Assembly: GCF_014145675.1 (NCBI RefSeq)
Contig: NZ_JACGZW010000002.1
Span: forward strand, 620,001 to 684,000
From: Amycolatopsis dendrobii
Lineage (GTDB): Bacteria > Actinomycetota > Actinomycetes > Mycobacteriales > Pseudonocardiaceae
Length of the DNA stretch: 64,000 bases
Reading direction: 5' to 3'
In this document: piece by piece, positions 28,812-38,670 of the stretch
Layout: every line of letters starts with the position of its first letter
Numbering within the stretch: the stretch's first letter is position 1
Notes under the pieces: model-generated
What the model was told of the DNA's origin: nothing
Databases searched by the model: none
What the model saw: only the letters and a program-made list of their open reading frames with translations
Translations under genes and position numbers: made by a program

Positions 28812-29270
28812 ATGGACACCAAGGCAGCCGGATACCGGCGCAAGGTCAACACGATCAACCGGGTCATCACCGCCCTGCAGCGTGCGGGGCTGGCGTTCGG
28901 GCCGATGGAACTGCTCACCGTCCCCGGACGGCGCAGCGGCGAGCCGAGGACGTTTCCGTTGGCAGTATTGAAAGTCCAGGGCGGCGAGTACCTCATCCAG
29001 GCGTTCCCGAAGGCGGCCTGGGTGGCGAACATCCGCGCGGCGAAGGAGGGCACGCTGTCGCGGGGACGGCGGTCGCGACGGGTGCGGTTCGTGGAACTGC
29101 CGGTCGCGGAACGGGGGCCGGTGTTGCGAGAGGTGGTCGCGAGCGGGCCGCCGAGCGTGGGGCGGCGTTACGTGACGACGGGGCTGGCGGAGTCGCCGAC
29201 GCCGGACGGGGTGGCGGCGGCCGCGGCCGCGGGGAGGATCGCGGTGTTCCGGGTGGAGGCCGCGGGGTAG
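28812..29270 (+). CDS. Ddn-like F420-dependent nitroreductase/quinone reductase
   Basis: A 152-residue split-barrel protein of the Ddn/DUF385 family: KVNTINRVITALQRAGLAFGPMELLTVPGRRSGEPRTFPL, YLIQAFPKAAWVANIRAAKEG, RYVTTGLAESPTPD. Mycobacterial Ddn reduces quinones and nitroimidazoles using F420H2. I chose Met 28812 (MDTKAAGYRRK); an upstream Met at 28761 would cover the operator-like palindrome. A perfect palindrome follows the stop. Confidence 0.85.
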   Translation: MDTKAAGYRRKVNTINRVITALQRAGLAFGPMELLTVPGRRSGEPRTFPLAVLKVQGGEYLIQAFPKAAWVANIRAAKEGTLSRGRRSRRVRFVELPVAERGPVLREVVASGPPSVGRRYVTTGLAESPTPDGVAAAAAAGRIAVFRVEAAG

Positions 29271-29271
29271 C

Positions 29272-29319
29272 GGTCGTGAGTGGCTATGCCGGTTCTAACC
29301 GGCATAGCCACTCACGACC
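29272..29319. repeat. TTCTAA-loop palindrome, copy 3 (bidirectional terminator)
   Basis: A 21-bp perfect stem (arms 29272-29292 and 29299-29319) around TTCTAA, with the shared CGTGAGTGGC outer arm and a copy-specific TATGCCGG inner arm. It lies between the convergent Ddn-like gene and kgd. Confidence 0.85.
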
Positions 29320-29333
29320 CCCACAACGGCGAA

Positions 29334-29363
29334 GGCCGCCGCGGAACGAATCCCGCGGCGGCC
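29334..29363 (-). terminator. Hairpin terminator of kgd
   Basis: GGCCGCCGCGG (29334-29344) pairs with CCGCGGCGGCC (29353-29363) around an 8-base loop, 20 bp past the kgd stop. Together with palindrome copy 3 it separates the convergent genes. Confidence 0.75.
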
Positions 29364-29383
29364 TCCACGCAAAACGAGCCGAA

Positions 29384-32300
29384 TCAGTCGAACGCCTTGG
29401 CGATCAGCGCCTTCTGCTCGACGTCGTGCACCTTCGACGAACCGGCCGACGGGGCGGCCATCGGGCGGCGCGCCACCACGTCGAGGCCGGTGAAGAACTC
29501 CGGGAACTTCCGGGGCAGGTTGAGGCCGAAGAACGGCCACGCGCCCTGGTTTTCCGGCTCCTCCTGGACCCACGCGATCTGGCTGGCGTTCGAGTAGCGC
29601 TCCACCGCGGCCAGCAGCTTCTTCTTCGGCAGCGGGTAGTACTGCTCGATCCGCACGATCGCGACGTCGTCCGCGCCGCGCTTCTCGCGTTCGGCCACCA
29701 GCTCCCAGTAGAGCTTGCCCGAGGTCAGCAGCACCTTGCGGACCTTCGCCGGGTCCTGGGTGGCGTCGTCGATCACCGACATGAAGCGGCTCTGGCCGGT
29801 GAAGTCCTCGACCGTCGACGTCGCCGCCTTGTTGCGCAGCATCGACTTCGGGGTGAAGACGATCAGCGGACGCTGGATGCCGTCGAGGGCGTGGCGGCGC
29901 AGCAGGTGGAAGTAGTTCGCCGGGGTGGACGGCACCGCGACGGTCATCGACGCTTCCGCGCACAGCGACAGGAACCGCTCGATCCGGCCGGACGTGTGGT
30001 CCGGGCCCTGGCCCTCGTGGCCGTGCGGCAGCAGCAGCACGACGTCCGAGCGCTGGCCCCACTTGGCCTCGCCGGAGGAGATGTACTCGTCGATCACGGT
30101 CTGCGCGCCGTTGACGAAGTCGCCGAACTGCGCTTCCCACATCACCAGCGCCTCGGAGTTCGCCACCGAGTAGCCGTACTCGAAGCCGACGGCCGCGTAC
30201 TCCGACAGCGCCGAGTCGTAGATCATCACGCGGCCCTGGCCGTCGGCCAGGTGCTGCAGCGGCGAGTACTCCTGGCCGTTCTTGCGGTCGATGAACACCG
30301 AGTGCCGCTGGGTGAAGGTGCCGCGCCGGGAGTCCTGGCCGGACAGCCGCACGAGGCGGCCTTCCAGCGCCAGCGACCCGAAGGCCAGCAGTTCGCCGAA
30401 CGCCCAGTCGACGCCGCCCTCGCGCGACATCTTGTGGCGGCGCTCCATGACCGGCTTGACCCGCGGGTGCGGGGTGAAGCCCTCGGGCAGGTTGACGAAC
30501 GCGTCGCCGATCTTCTCGACGACCTCGCGCGACACGGCGGTGGTGACCTTCGCCGGGATCTGCTGCTCGCCCTCGACCGAGGGGCTCGCCTTCGCCGGGT
30601 GCTTCTCCAGTTCGCGCACCTCGTTGAAGACGTGCTCGAGCTGGCTGGAGAAGTCGCGCAGCGCGGCCTCGGCCTCTTCGACCGAGATGTCGCCCCGGCC
30701 GATCAGCGATTCGGTGTAGATCTTCCGGACCGAACGCTTCGTGTCGATGATGTCGTACATCGCCGGCTGCGTCATCGAGGGGTCGTCGCCCTCGTTGTGG
30801 CCGCGGCGGCGGTAGCAGATCAGGTCGATCACGACGTCCTTGTGGAACGCCTGGCGGTAGTCGACCGCCAGCTTCGCGACCCAGTGCGCGGCCTCGGGGT
30901 CGTCGCCGTTCACGTGGAAGACCGGCGCGCCGATCATCTTCGCGACGTCCGTGGCGTACTGGCTGGACCGCGAGTGCTCCGGCGCGGTGGTGAAGCCGAC
31001 CTGGTTGTTGACGACCACGTGCACGGTGCCGCCGGTGCGGTAGCCGCGCAGCAGCGCCAGGTTCAGGGTCTCGGCCACGACGCCCTGGCCGGCGAAGGCC
31101 GCGTCGCCGTGCATCAGGACCGGCAGCACGGTGTAGCCCTCGCCGCCCTTGTCGAGGACGTCCTGCTTGGCGCGGACGATGCCCTCGAGCACCGGGTCGA
31201 CGGTCTCCAGGTGCGACGGGTTGGACGCCAGCGACACCCGGGTCTCCCCGTCGCCGAACATCCGGAAGTACTTGCCCTCGGCTCCGAGGTGGTACTTCAC
31301 GTCGCCGGAGCCGTGCGCCTGGCCCGGGTCGAGGTTGCCCTCGAACTCCTGGAAGATCTGGCTGATCGGCTTGCCGACGATGTTCGCCAGCACGTTCAGC
31401 CGGCCGCGGTGCGGCATGCCGATGACGACCTCGTCCAGTTCCGCCTCGGCGGCCTTGTCGAGCACCGTGTCCAGCAGCGGGACCAGGGTCTCGCCGCCTT
31501 CCAGGGAGAACCGCCGCTGGCCGACGTACTTGGTCTGCAGGAAGGTCTCGAACGCCTCGGCGGCGTTGAGCTTCGACAGGATGTACTTCTGCGCGGACGG
31601 CTCCGGCTTGGTGTGCCGGACCTCGACGCGCTCCTGGATCCAGCGCCGCTCCTCGGGGTCGAGGATGTGCGTGTACTCGATGCCGACCGTGCGGCAGTAC
31701 GAGTCGCGCAGCACGCCGAGGATGTCGCGCAGCTTCATCCGCTCGCGGCTGGAGAAGTCGCCGACGGCGAACTCGCGGTCCAGGTCCCACAGGGTCAGGC
31801 CGTGGCTGAGCACGTCAAGGTCGTGGTGGCTGCGCTGGCGGTAGTTCAGCGGGTCGGTGTCGGCCATCAGGTGGCCGCGCATCCGGAACGCCTCGATCAG
31901 TTCCATGACGCGCGCGGTCTTGTCGACCGGGCCGTCCGGGATGTCGGCGACCCAGCGGATCGGCTCGTACGGCAGCCGCAGGCTGGTGAAGACGTCGTCG
32001 TAGAAGCCGTCCTCGCCGAGCAGCAGTTCGTGAATGCGCTTCAGGAACTCGCCGGACTCCGCGCCCTGGATGATGCGGTGGTCATAGGTCGAGGTCAGCG
32101 TCATGATCTTGCTGACCGCGAGGTCGACCAGGGTCTTCTCGCTGGTGCCCTCGAACGACGCCGGGTACTGCATCGCGCCGACGCCGATGATCGCGCCCTG
32201 GCCCGCCTGCAGCCGCGGCACCGAGTGGTTCGTGCCGATGCCGCCCGGGTTGGTGAGCGAGATGGTGGTGCCCGCGAAGTCGTCCGCGGTGAGCTTGTTC

Positions 32301-33073
32301 GTGCGGGCCTTCTTGACGATCTCCTCGTAGGCCTGCCAGAACTGCATGAAGGTCATGTTCTCGGTGGCCTTGATGGAGGCCACGACGAGCGTGCGGGAGT
32401 CGTCCTTGCCCTTCATGTCGATGGCAAGCCCGAAGTTGACGTGCTCCGGCGTGATCGCGAACGGCTTCCCGTCGATCAGCTGGTAGTGCCGGTTCATGTT
32501 CGGGAAGTCCTTCAGCGCCCGCACCATGGCGTAGCCGATGAGGTGCGTGAAGGAGATCTTGCCGCCGCGGGTGCGCTTGAGGTGGTTGTTGATGACGATG
32601 CGGTTGTCCGCCATCAGCTTCGCCGGGACCGCGCGCACGCTGGTCGCGGTGGGCACGGAAAGCGAGGCGTCCATGTTCTTGGCGATCGCCGCCGCGGCGC
32701 CGCGCAGTTGCTTGGACTCCGGCTCGGCGTCCTTCGCCGGAGCGGACTTGGCGGGCGCGGAAGCCGCGGCCTTCGCGGCCGGGGCGGGCTTGGCCGGAGC
32801 CTTGGCCGCCGGGGCCGGAGCGGCCTTGGCGGCCGGTGCTGCCGGGGCCTTCGCGGCGGGGGCGGCGGGCTTGGCGGCGGGAGCGGACGCGGCGGCCTTG
32901 GCTTCCCCGTTCCCTTCCTGCGTACCGTTGCCGCCCGGAGTGGGCTTGTAGTCGGCGAAGAAATCGTGCCAGGCGGCGTCTACCGACTGGGGGTCCGCGA
33001 GAAACCGCTCGTACATTTCTTCGACGAGCCACTCATTGGCACCGAACTGCGATGCGGGACTGCTGCTGGCCAC
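29384..33073 (-). CDS. kgd: Multifunctional 2-oxoglutarate metabolism enzyme Kgd (SucA)
   Basis: A 1229-residue actinobacterial Kgd. It begins [20 protein letters not shown], then an Ala/Lys/Pro-rich linker (about residues 55-125), an E2-like acyltransferase domain (about 130-365, ending with the [13 protein letters not shown] active-site His), and the thiamine-diphosphate E1 part ([32 protein letters not shown], and a C-terminal pyrimidine domain). In mycobacteria Kgd acts as the 2-oxoglutarate dehydrogenase E1, decarboxylase and HOAS synthase and is controlled by GarA. All expected domains are present and uninterrupted. The linker is a codon-repetitive low-complexity stretch. Confidence 0.96.
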   Translation of the reverse strand: MASSSPASQFGANEWLVEEMYERFLADPQSVDAAWHDFFADYKPTPGGNGTQEGNGEAKAAASAPAAKPAAPAAKAPAAPAAKAAPAPAAKAPAKPAPAAKAAASAPAKSAPAKDAEPESKQLRGAAAAIAKNMDASLSVPTATSVRAVPAKLMADNRIVINNHLKRTRGGKISFTHLIGYAMVRALKDFPNMNRHYQLIDGKPFAITPEHVNFGLAIDMKGKDDSRTLVVASIKATENMTFMQFWQAYEEIVKKARTNKLTADDFAGTTISLTNPGGIGTNHSVPRLQAGQGAIIGVGAMQYPASFEGTSEKTLVDLAVSKIMTLTSTYDHRIIQGAESGEFLKRIHELLLGEDGFYDDVFTSLRLPYEPIRWVADIPDGPVDKTARVMELIEAFRMRGHLMADTDPLNYRQRSHHDLDVLSHGLTLWDLDREFAVGDFSSRERMKLRDILGVLRDSYCRTVGIEYTHILDPEERRWIQERVEVRHTKPEPSAQKYILSKLNAAEAFETFLQTKYVGQRRFSLEGGETLVPLLDTVLDKAAEAELDEVVIGMPHRGRLNVLANIVGKPISQIFQEFEGNLDPGQAHGSGDVKYHLGAEGKYFRMFGDGETRVSLASNPSHLETVDPVLEGIVRAKQDVLDKGGEGYTVLPVLMHGDAAFAGQGVVAETLNLALLRGYRTGGTVHVVVNNQVGFTTAPEHSRSSQYATDVAKMIGAPVFHVNGDDPEAAHWVAKLAVDYRQAFHKDVVIDLICYRRRGHNEGDDPSMTQPAMYDIIDTKRSVRKIYTESLIGRGDISVEEAEAALRDFSSQLEHVFNEVRELEKHPAKASPSVEGEQQIPAKVTTAVSREVVEKIGDAFVNLPEGFTPHPRVKPVMERRHKMSREGGVDWAFGELLAFGSLALEGRLVRLSGQDSRRGTFTQRHSVFIDRKNGQEYSPLQHLADGQGRVMIYDSALSEYAAVGFEYGYSVANSEALVMWEAQFGDFVNGAQTVIDEYISSGEAKWGQRSDVVLLLPHGHEGQGPDHTSGRIERFLSLCAEASMTVAVPSTPANYFHLLRRHALDGIQRPLIVFTPKSMLRNKAATSTVEDFTGQSRFMSVIDDATQDPAKVRKVLLTSGKLYWELVAEREKRGADDVAIVRIEQYYPLPKKKLLAAVERYSNASQIAWVQEEPENQGAWPFFGLNLPRKFPEFFTGLDVVARRPMAAPSAGSSKVHDVEQKALIAKAFD

Positions 33074-33345
33074 GGCTGGCTCTCGCCTCTATCCATTCTC
33101 GATCCGATATCACAAGCATCTGCTGACCGCCAGGCTAGTCCCCTGCCGGTGGCCCGAAACACGCCACCTGGACGCTCGTGAGACAGGTCATTGTCTGGAT
33201 CGGTTGAGAGGCCCAGCCTGACAGACAGCAGGGACCACCGTACGCGTCGCAAGGGCCGAATGCCGTCACCTCGGCCGGTTTGGGGTGACCTCGGCCACAA
33301 CACGGCCACAACACGGCCGCAGCTTGCGCCGCGGCGCGGCCGGGG

Positions 33346-34845
33346 TCAGCTCGCCGCGGCGGGCAGCGAGCGCACCGGTGCTGGTCCGAACCACGCGCGC
33401 AGGGCTTCGCGCAGATCGGCGGGATCGGTGTCCGGGCTTTCGGCGAGCCAGGCGACGTGCCCGTCCGGGCGGAGCAGGAACGCGGCGGGGACCTCGCTGG
33501 TGCACGGGGTGCCGGAGACGAGGTCGAGCCGGTCGAGCCACGGCGCGGCGGTGCGGGCGACGGCGGGGCCGTCGGTGAGGTCGACGAGCACGCCGCGGCC
33601 GGAGTGCAGCAGCTTCATCGTGGTCGTCGCGGCGCCGTCGACGACGATCGACCACTCCGGAACGCGGGTCCCGGCCAGCGGGTGGTCCGAGGCGGGGAAG
33701 GTCGGGTAGCGCACGTCGAGCGCGGTGATCATCTCCGCGAGGTAGCGGTTGACCTCGTCGAACTCCATGAGCGTCCCGAACAGCTCGCGCAGCGGGCCGA
33801 TCTCCGGGCGCGGGTCCATCAGCGCGAGCTGGGCCTGGGTGTTGAAGCAGACGCGCGCGCCGACCGGGTGGCGTTCGTCGTGGTAGGTGTCGAGCAGGGC
33901 GTCCGGGCTGCCGTTGACGACCGCGGCGAGCTTCCAGCCGAGGTTCACCACGTCCTGGATGCCGGTGTTGAGGCCCTGTCCGCCCGCCGGGAAGTGCACG
34001 TGCGCGGCGTCGCCGGCGAGCATGACGCGGCCCTTGCGGTACTGCGCGGCCTGCCGGGTCGCGTCGCCGAAGCGCGACAGCCACACCGGGTCGCGCATCT
34101 GGAGTTCCTGGTCGGTGACCCGTTTGACCGAGGCGGCGAGTTCTTCCAGTTCGACCGGGTCGTCGCGGTGCGCGGTGGGCGGCCGGAACTCGACCGACAC
34201 GACGCGGTAGAGGTCGCCGCCGAGCGGGACGGTGCCGAACACGCCGCCCTTGCAGCGGGCGAGGTGCGGGCCGTCGGGCACCTGGTCGAGGTGGACGTCG
34301 GCGAGCATCGCGTCGATGTTGGACGCGGTGCCGGGGAAATCGATGCCCGCCAGTTTGCGGACCAGGCTGCTGCCGCCGTCGCAGCCGACGAGGTAGCGCG
34401 AGCGGATGCGGTACTCGCCGTCCGGGCCGGTCACGGTGGCGACCACCGCGTCGGGCCCGTTCTCCAGTTCGGTGAGCCGGTGCCCGCGGCGGATCTCGAC
34501 GTCCAGTTCCCGCGCGCGCTCTTCGAGGATCGCCTCGGTGCGCGACTGCGGGACCATCAGCGCGTAGGTGTGGCGCCCGTTGAGTTTGCTGAGGTCGAGC
34601 AGCCGCATGCCGGCGAAGTGCCCCTTCGGCCACACCGGCGCGCCCTCGCTGAAGCGGGGCAGCAGACCGCGCTGGTCGAGCACCTCGACGGTGCGCGAGT
34701 GCAGGCCGAGCGCGCGGGACTGCCCGCTCGGCTCGGCGAGCCGCTCGAGCACGAGCACCCGGCCGGGCCGCAGCCCGAGTTCGCTCGCGAGCATCAGCCC
34801 GACCGGGCCGCCGCCCACGATCACCACGTCGTACTCGACATCCAT
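33346..34845 (-). CDS. PgaE/RdmE-like FAD monooxygenase 1 of the polyketide cluster
   Basis: A 499-residue aromatic hydroxylase of the class A flavoprotein family. The FAD fold begins VEYDVVIVGGGPVGLMLASELG; LVGCDGGSSLVRKLAGIDFPG and RVMLAGDAAHVHFPAGGQGLNTGIQDVVNLGWKLA are the DG and GD motifs; a C-terminal thioredoxin-like domain follows (about 390-499). Such enzymes hydroxylate polycyclic polyketides in angucycline and anthracycline pathways. The Met at 34845 is preceded by GGGGAG; a Met five codons upstream is possible. It is the leftmost cluster gene, divergent from the first O-methyltransferase. Confidence 0.9.
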   Translation of the reverse strand: MDVEYDVVIVGGGPVGLMLASELGLRPGRVLVLERLAEPSGQSRALGLHSRTVEVLDQRGLLPRFSEGAPVWPKGHFAGMRLLDLSKLNGRHTYALMVPQSRTEAILEERARELDVEIRRGHRLTELENGPDAVVATVTGPDGEYRIRSRYLVGCDGGSSLVRKLAGIDFPGTASNIDAMLADVHLDQVPDGPHLARCKGGVFGTVPLGGDLYRVVSVEFRPPTAHRDDPVELEELAASVKRVTDQELQMRDPVWLSRFGDATRQAAQYRKGRVMLAGDAAHVHFPAGGQGLNTGIQDVVNLGWKLAAVVNGSPDALLDTYHDERHPVGARVCFNTQAQLALMDPRPEIGPLRELFGTLMEFDEVNRYLAEMITALDVRYPTFPASDHPLAGTRVPEWSIVVDGAATTTMKLLHSGRGVLVDLTDGPAVARTAAPWLDRLDLVSGTPCTSEVPAAFLLRPDGHVAWLAESPDTDPADLREALRAWFGPAPVRSLPAAAS

Positions 34846-35001
34846 CCCGGTGCTCCCCATGTGTCCATGCCTGTTGTCGGTCTGTTCTCGGCACGGTCAA
34901 GCCTGTAGCACCGTGCTGGTCCGCGGCTATACGCGCTGTGCTGGGGATTCAGCGCTCGCCGAGCGGTCTTGGACGGTGCCGGAGACGGCCCCAGCGGGGC
35001 G

Positions 35002-35040
35002 TCGGCGGAGGTCGAGAGCGTGTTGAGGGGCCTTCGAGAC
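35002..35040 (+). promoter_or_regulatory. SARP-type heptamer array upstream of O-methyltransferase 1
   Basis: Heptamers TCGGCGG (35002), TCGAGAG (35012), TTGAGGG (35023) and TCGAGAC (35034) lie at 10, 11 and 11 bp spacing on the same DNA face. SARP activators such as DnrI and ActII-ORF4 bind TCGAGNN-like direct repeats at 11-bp spacing eight bases before the -10. Here AAGCAT begins exactly eight bases after the last heptamer. A SARP gene lies in the cluster. Confidence 0.75.
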
Positions 35041-35125
35041 CCGGCCGGAAGCATCGCCGCACACGAAGGTTTCCGCGGCTGCCGTGCGCGCGGACCACCG
35101 AAACGGAAGGCAGGTACGACCCGGG

Positions 35126-36148
35126 ATGACTGCCCACACCACCGTGGACGCACAGGCGATCGCCCGCCTCAACATGCTGTTCACCCAGTCGAAGATCCTG
35201 CACAGCGCGGTCGAGCTGGGAGTGTTCGAACTGCTGGCGTCGGCGCCGCGGACGATCGACGAGATCCGCCGGGAACTCGGGCTGCACCAACGGTTCACCG
35301 GCGACTTCGTCCAGGCGCTCGCCGCGCTCGGGCTGCTGGAACGGGACGGCGAGAAGTTCAGCAACGCGCCGGCGGCCGCGGCGGTGCTGGTGCCGGGCGC
35401 GCCCGGCGGCGGCTACCTCGGCGCGCGGGTCCGCACGACGTCGCAGCGGCACTATGCGATGTGGGGCAAGTTGTCCGAGGCGCTGCGCGACGGCGAGCCG
35501 AAGGCGGACATCGGCGGACCCGGCGCGTTCGCGAAGCTGTACGAGGATCCGGTGCGCGCCAAGGCTTTCCTGGTGCACATGGACGCGAACAACGCGTTGG
35601 TCGCGCCGCAGCTGGCCGAGCACGTGGACTGGTCTTCGTACAAGACCTTCGTCGACGTCGGCGGCGCTCGAGGCAATGTCGCGGCGCAGTTGTGCCTCGC
35701 GCACCCGCATCTGCACGGCGGCGTGTTCGAGCTGCCGCCGATCGAACCGCACTTCGACGAACTGATGGCGGAACTGGGCGTCGCGGACCGGGTCACGTTC
35801 CACGCCGGCGACTTCTTCGAGACGCCGCTGCCGGAGACCGACGTCGTCGTGTTCGGCCACGTGCTGCACGACTGGGATCCGCAGCGTCGCGTGGAACTGT
35901 TGGCACGGGCCAAAAACGCGGTTCCGAGCGGCGGTGCGGTCGTGGTGTACGACCAGATCCTCGACGCCGAGAACCCGGATCTGCGCAGCCTGGTCGGCAG
36001 CATCAACGTCGGCCTGATCACCGACGGCGGTTCCGAGTACACCGTGCCGCAGCTGCGCGAATGGCTGGACGAAGCCGGATTGGAGTTCCGGGCCGCCACC
36101 ACTCTGCCGAAGGGCAACGACACCGTTGTGGTCGCGGTGAAACCGTGA
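35126..36148 (+). CDS. SAM-dependent O-methyltransferase 1 (TcmO/acetylserotonin-type)
   Basis: A 340-residue methyltransferase with an N-terminal dimerisation domain (SKILHSAVELGVFELL) and a Rossmann domain with motif I TFVDVGGARGNVAAQLC, then GDFFETPLPETDVVVFGHVLHDWDP. The catalytic His (His248 in HVLHDW) is intact, so real O-methyl transfer to a phenol or carboxyl of the polyketide is likely. It is coupled to FAD monooxygenase 2 by a GTGA overlap and sits behind a SARP heptamer array. Confidence 0.9.
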   Translation: MTAHTTVDAQAIARLNMLFTQSKILHSAVELGVFELLASAPRTIDEIRRELGLHQRFTGDFVQALAALGLLERDGEKFSNAPAAAAVLVPGAPGGGYLGARVRTTSQRHYAMWGKLSEALRDGEPKADIGGPGAFAKLYEDPVRAKAFLVHMDANNALVAPQLAEHVDWSSYKTFVDVGGARGNVAAQLCLAHPHLHGGVFELPPIEPHFDELMAELGVADRVTFHAGDFFETPLPETDVVVFGHVLHDWDPQRRVELLARAKNAVPSGGAVVVYDQILDAENPDLRSLVGSINVGLITDGGSEYTVPQLREWLDEAGLEFRAATTLPKGNDTVVVAVKP

Positions 36149-37695
36149 GTGCGCAAGCCCTGGTGGTCGGCGCCGGCCCGGTCGGGCTGACCGCGGCGCA
36201 CGAACTGGCCCGGCGCGGCGTGCGGGTGCGGATCGTGGACCGGGCAGCGGGTCCGGCGGTGACCAGCCGGGCGCTGGCGACGCATCCGCGTTCGCTGGAG
36301 ATCTACGATCAGATGGGTGTGCTCGACGACTTGCTGCCGCGCGGGCAGCAGGTGCGCGCGTTCACGATTCACATGCGCGGCAAGCGAATGGTCGGCCTCC
36401 GGGCGGACTACTCGCGGCTGCCGACGCGGCTGCCGTTCACGTTGATGGTCGACCAGGTCATCACCGAGGAGGTGCTGCGGACCGCGTTGGCCAAGCAGGG
36501 CGTCGAGGTCGAATGGGGCGTCGCGCTGGCCGACTTCACCGACACCGGAGACGGCGTGCAGGTGCGGCTCGAACGCGACGGACAGGTCGAGGAGACCTCG
36601 GCGGACTGGCTGGTCGGCTGCGACGGCGGGCACAGCGCGGTGCGCAAGAAGCTGGGGCTGAAGCTCGAAGGCGACTCGTCGGAGACCTGGCTGATCGCCG
36701 ACGCGCAGGCGGACACGGCGTTGCCGCGCGACAGTATTCACCTGATCCGGACCCCGGGCGGTTCGGTGATGCTGGTGCCGTTCCCGGACGAGGGCAAATG
36801 GCGGCTGCTCGATACCCGAGACGTCGAGTACTCCGGCTCCGGCGACGACGCGGCGGTGGCGCGGCGGTTCTCGGAGAAAGTGTCCGCGGCGACCGGTGTG
36901 CCGACTGTGGTGTCCCCGCCGACGTGGGTTTCGGTGTTCTCCATCCAGCAGCGGATGGTGCCTGCCATGCGGTCCGGTCGCTGTCTGGTCGCCGGCGACG
37001 CCGCACACGTGCACAGCCCGGCGTCCGGGCAAGGCATGAACACCGGCGTCCAGGACGCGTACAACCTCGCGTGGAAGCTGGCGATGGTCATCGACGGACG
37101 CGCCGACGAGCAGCTGCTCGACAGCTACTCGCGCGAGCGCGTACCGGTGGGCGCGGAGCTGCTGCGCACCACGAAGAAGGCGACTTTCCTGGTACAGCTG
37201 AAAAATCCGTACGTCGCCGCGATCCTGCCGGTGGCGTTCGGCGTGATGCGCAACGTTTCGGCGCTGCGCGGCAAGCTGGAACGCAAGATCATGGGCGGAA
37301 TGTCCGCGCTGGGCCTGTCCTACGGCGACGGTCCCGCGCCGGCCGGACCTGGACCGCGACCGGGCGAGCGGCTGTCGGTCGTCGCCGGTGCGGACGCGGA
37401 AACCCCGGCGTGGCAAGCGTTGCTGGCGCAGTTGCGCGAACCGGGCTGGACGCTGGTGCTCGGCCCGGAAGCGGATCGAGCCGAGTTGCCGTCCGTGGGC
37501 GGTTGGCTGGTGCCGCAGACGGCGGGTCCTGTCGGGGACCTGCCGGACGCCGACGGCGCGTTGCGGCGGGCGCTCGGCCTTTCGGCGACGGGCTGGATCC
37601 TCACGCGCCCGGACGGCTACGTGGCCGACCGCGGCGACCGGATGTCCGCTGCCGCCGTCCGCGCGGTCCTGCGGCACGCGCACATCTCTGTCTGA
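36145..37695 (+). CDS. PgaE/RdmE-like FAD monooxygenase 2
   Basis: A 516-residue class A flavin monooxygenase: ALVVGAGPVGLTAAHELARRG, LVGCDGGHSAVRKKLGL, CLVAGDAAHVHSPASGQGMNTGVQDAYNLAWKLA, and a C-terminal thioredoxin-like domain that ends GWILTRPDGYVADRGD. It is related to monooxygenase 1 but clearly a separate paralogue. The GTG overlaps the methyltransferase stop, so both tailoring steps are co-expressed. Hydroxylation of the aromatic core is the likely role; position unknown. A 13-bp-stem terminator follows. Confidence 0.9.
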   Translation: MSAQALVVGAGPVGLTAAHELARRGVRVRIVDRAAGPAVTSRALATHPRSLEIYDQMGVLDDLLPRGQQVRAFTIHMRGKRMVGLRADYSRLPTRLPFTLMVDQVITEEVLRTALAKQGVEVEWGVALADFTDTGDGVQVRLERDGQVEETSADWLVGCDGGHSAVRKKLGLKLEGDSSETWLIADAQADTALPRDSIHLIRTPGGSVMLVPFPDEGKWRLLDTRDVEYSGSGDDAAVARRFSEKVSAATGVPTVVSPPTWVSVFSIQQRMVPAMRSGRCLVAGDAAHVHSPASGQGMNTGVQDAYNLAWKLAMVIDGRADEQLLDSYSRERVPVGAELLRTTKKATFLVQLKNPYVAAILPVAFGVMRNVSALRGKLERKIMGGMSALGLSYGDGPAPAGPGPRPGERLSVVAGADAETPAWQALLAQLREPGWTLVLGPEADRAELPSVGGWLVPQTAGPVGDLPDADGALRRALGLSATGWILTRPDGYVADRGDRMSAAAVRAVLRHAHISV

Positions 37696-37707
37696 CGCCC
37701 CCCGCGG

Positions 37708-37737
37708 AAGTCCGTGAGGGTTCCCCTCACGGACTTT
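37708..37737 (+). terminator. Hairpin terminator after FAD monooxygenase 2
   Basis: AAGTCCGTGAGGG pairs perfectly with CCCTCACGGACTT around a TTC loop, followed by T. It closes the two-gene unit and separates it from the SDR gene. Confidence 0.82.
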
Positions 37738-37791
37738 CGCCGCGTCTGTCGGGCACTGCACTTACTACTGAGAGAGCACTGAGGAGCGAAG

Positions 37792-38547
37792 GTGGATCTG
37801 GGGCTGACCGGCAAGGTCGTGCTGGTGACCGGCGGCAGTGGCGGGATCGGGGCCGAACTCGCGCGAACGTTCGCCGCGGAGGGGGCCAAGGTCGCGGTGA
37901 CCTACCGGGCCAACCGCGAAGCAGCCGAAGAGGTCGCGCGCGCCTGCGGTCCGGACCGCGGTCTCGCCGTGCGCTACGACCTGACCGAACTGGCCAGTGT
38001 GGACTCCGCGGTTGAACACGTGGAGCGGCACTGGGGTCCGGTAGACGTGCTGGTCGCGAATGCGATCAGCCCCGGCGCACTGCGCAAGCCGGGCACATTG
38101 TTCGAAGAACTACCTACGGAGGATTGCGCTTCGTTCATCAATGTGAATATCGCGCCGGTGTTCCACACGGTGGCGAAGGTGCTGCCCGGTATGCGCGAGA
38201 AGAAATGGGGACGGATCGCATTTATTTCCTCGCGCGCGGCGACCGCGGGCAAGCCGGGTCGCGAGGCTTACGGTGCGGTGAAGTCCGCATTGCACGGTTT
38301 CGCCACGAGCCTCGCCTGGGACGTCGGCCGCGACGGAGTGCTGGTCAACACCATTCTTCCTGGCCTGACCGTCACTCCCCGTGTTGCGGAACAGGTTCCG
38401 GCCGACATTCTGGAGCGCGAGCGAGCCATCACGCCCAGTGGCCGATTGAGCTGTCCGGGTGATGTCGCGCAACTGGCAGTGTTCCTGTGTTCGGCCGCCA
38501 ACGGCAATACGAACGGGCAGTTCGCAGAAGTATCAGGCGGACGTTAA
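37792..38547 (+). CDS. SDR-family reductase 1
   Basis: A 251-residue classical SDR: VVLVTGGSGGIGAELARTF (cofactor glycine motif), VDVLVANAISPG, RIAFISSRAATAGKPGREAYGAVKSALHGFATSLAWD with Ser and the Y-GAV-K pair intact. The Asn of NNAG is replaced (ANAIS). GTG start after GAGGAGCGAAG. It probably reduces a keto group of the polyketide or a sugar-like intermediate; the exact step is not visible. Confidence 0.87.
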   Translation: MDLGLTGKVVLVTGGSGGIGAELARTFAAEGAKVAVTYRANREAAEEVARACGPDRGLAVRYDLTELASVDSAVEHVERHWGPVDVLVANAISPGALRKPGTLFEELPTEDCASFINVNIAPVFHTVAKVLPGMREKKWGRIAFISSRAATAGKPGREAYGAVKSALHGFATSLAWDVGRDGVLVNTILPGLTVTPRVAEQVPADILERERAITPSGRLSCPGDVAQLAVFLCSAANGNTNGQFAEVSGGR

Positions 38548-38670
38548 GTTTTTCCCGCCCGGGATCAGGAAGCCGTTTCTCTGCTAGCGTCGCTGGCGTC
38601 TCACTGGGGGAAAGCGAAGCACGCGAGGCCGCTGCCTGGCGTGCTCTTTCGGCAGGTATCTGGGGGTCGG

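Noticed and set aside
28793..33181. 1462-codon open frame opposite kgd
   Set aside because: No family features, no ribosome site, repetitive V/L/R/H composition; it mirrors the kgd coding sequence.
33293..33314. 11-bp tandem repeat GGCCACAACAC x2 upstream of kgd
   Set aside because: Only two units in a GC-rich spacer; it may be chance and shows no wider structure.
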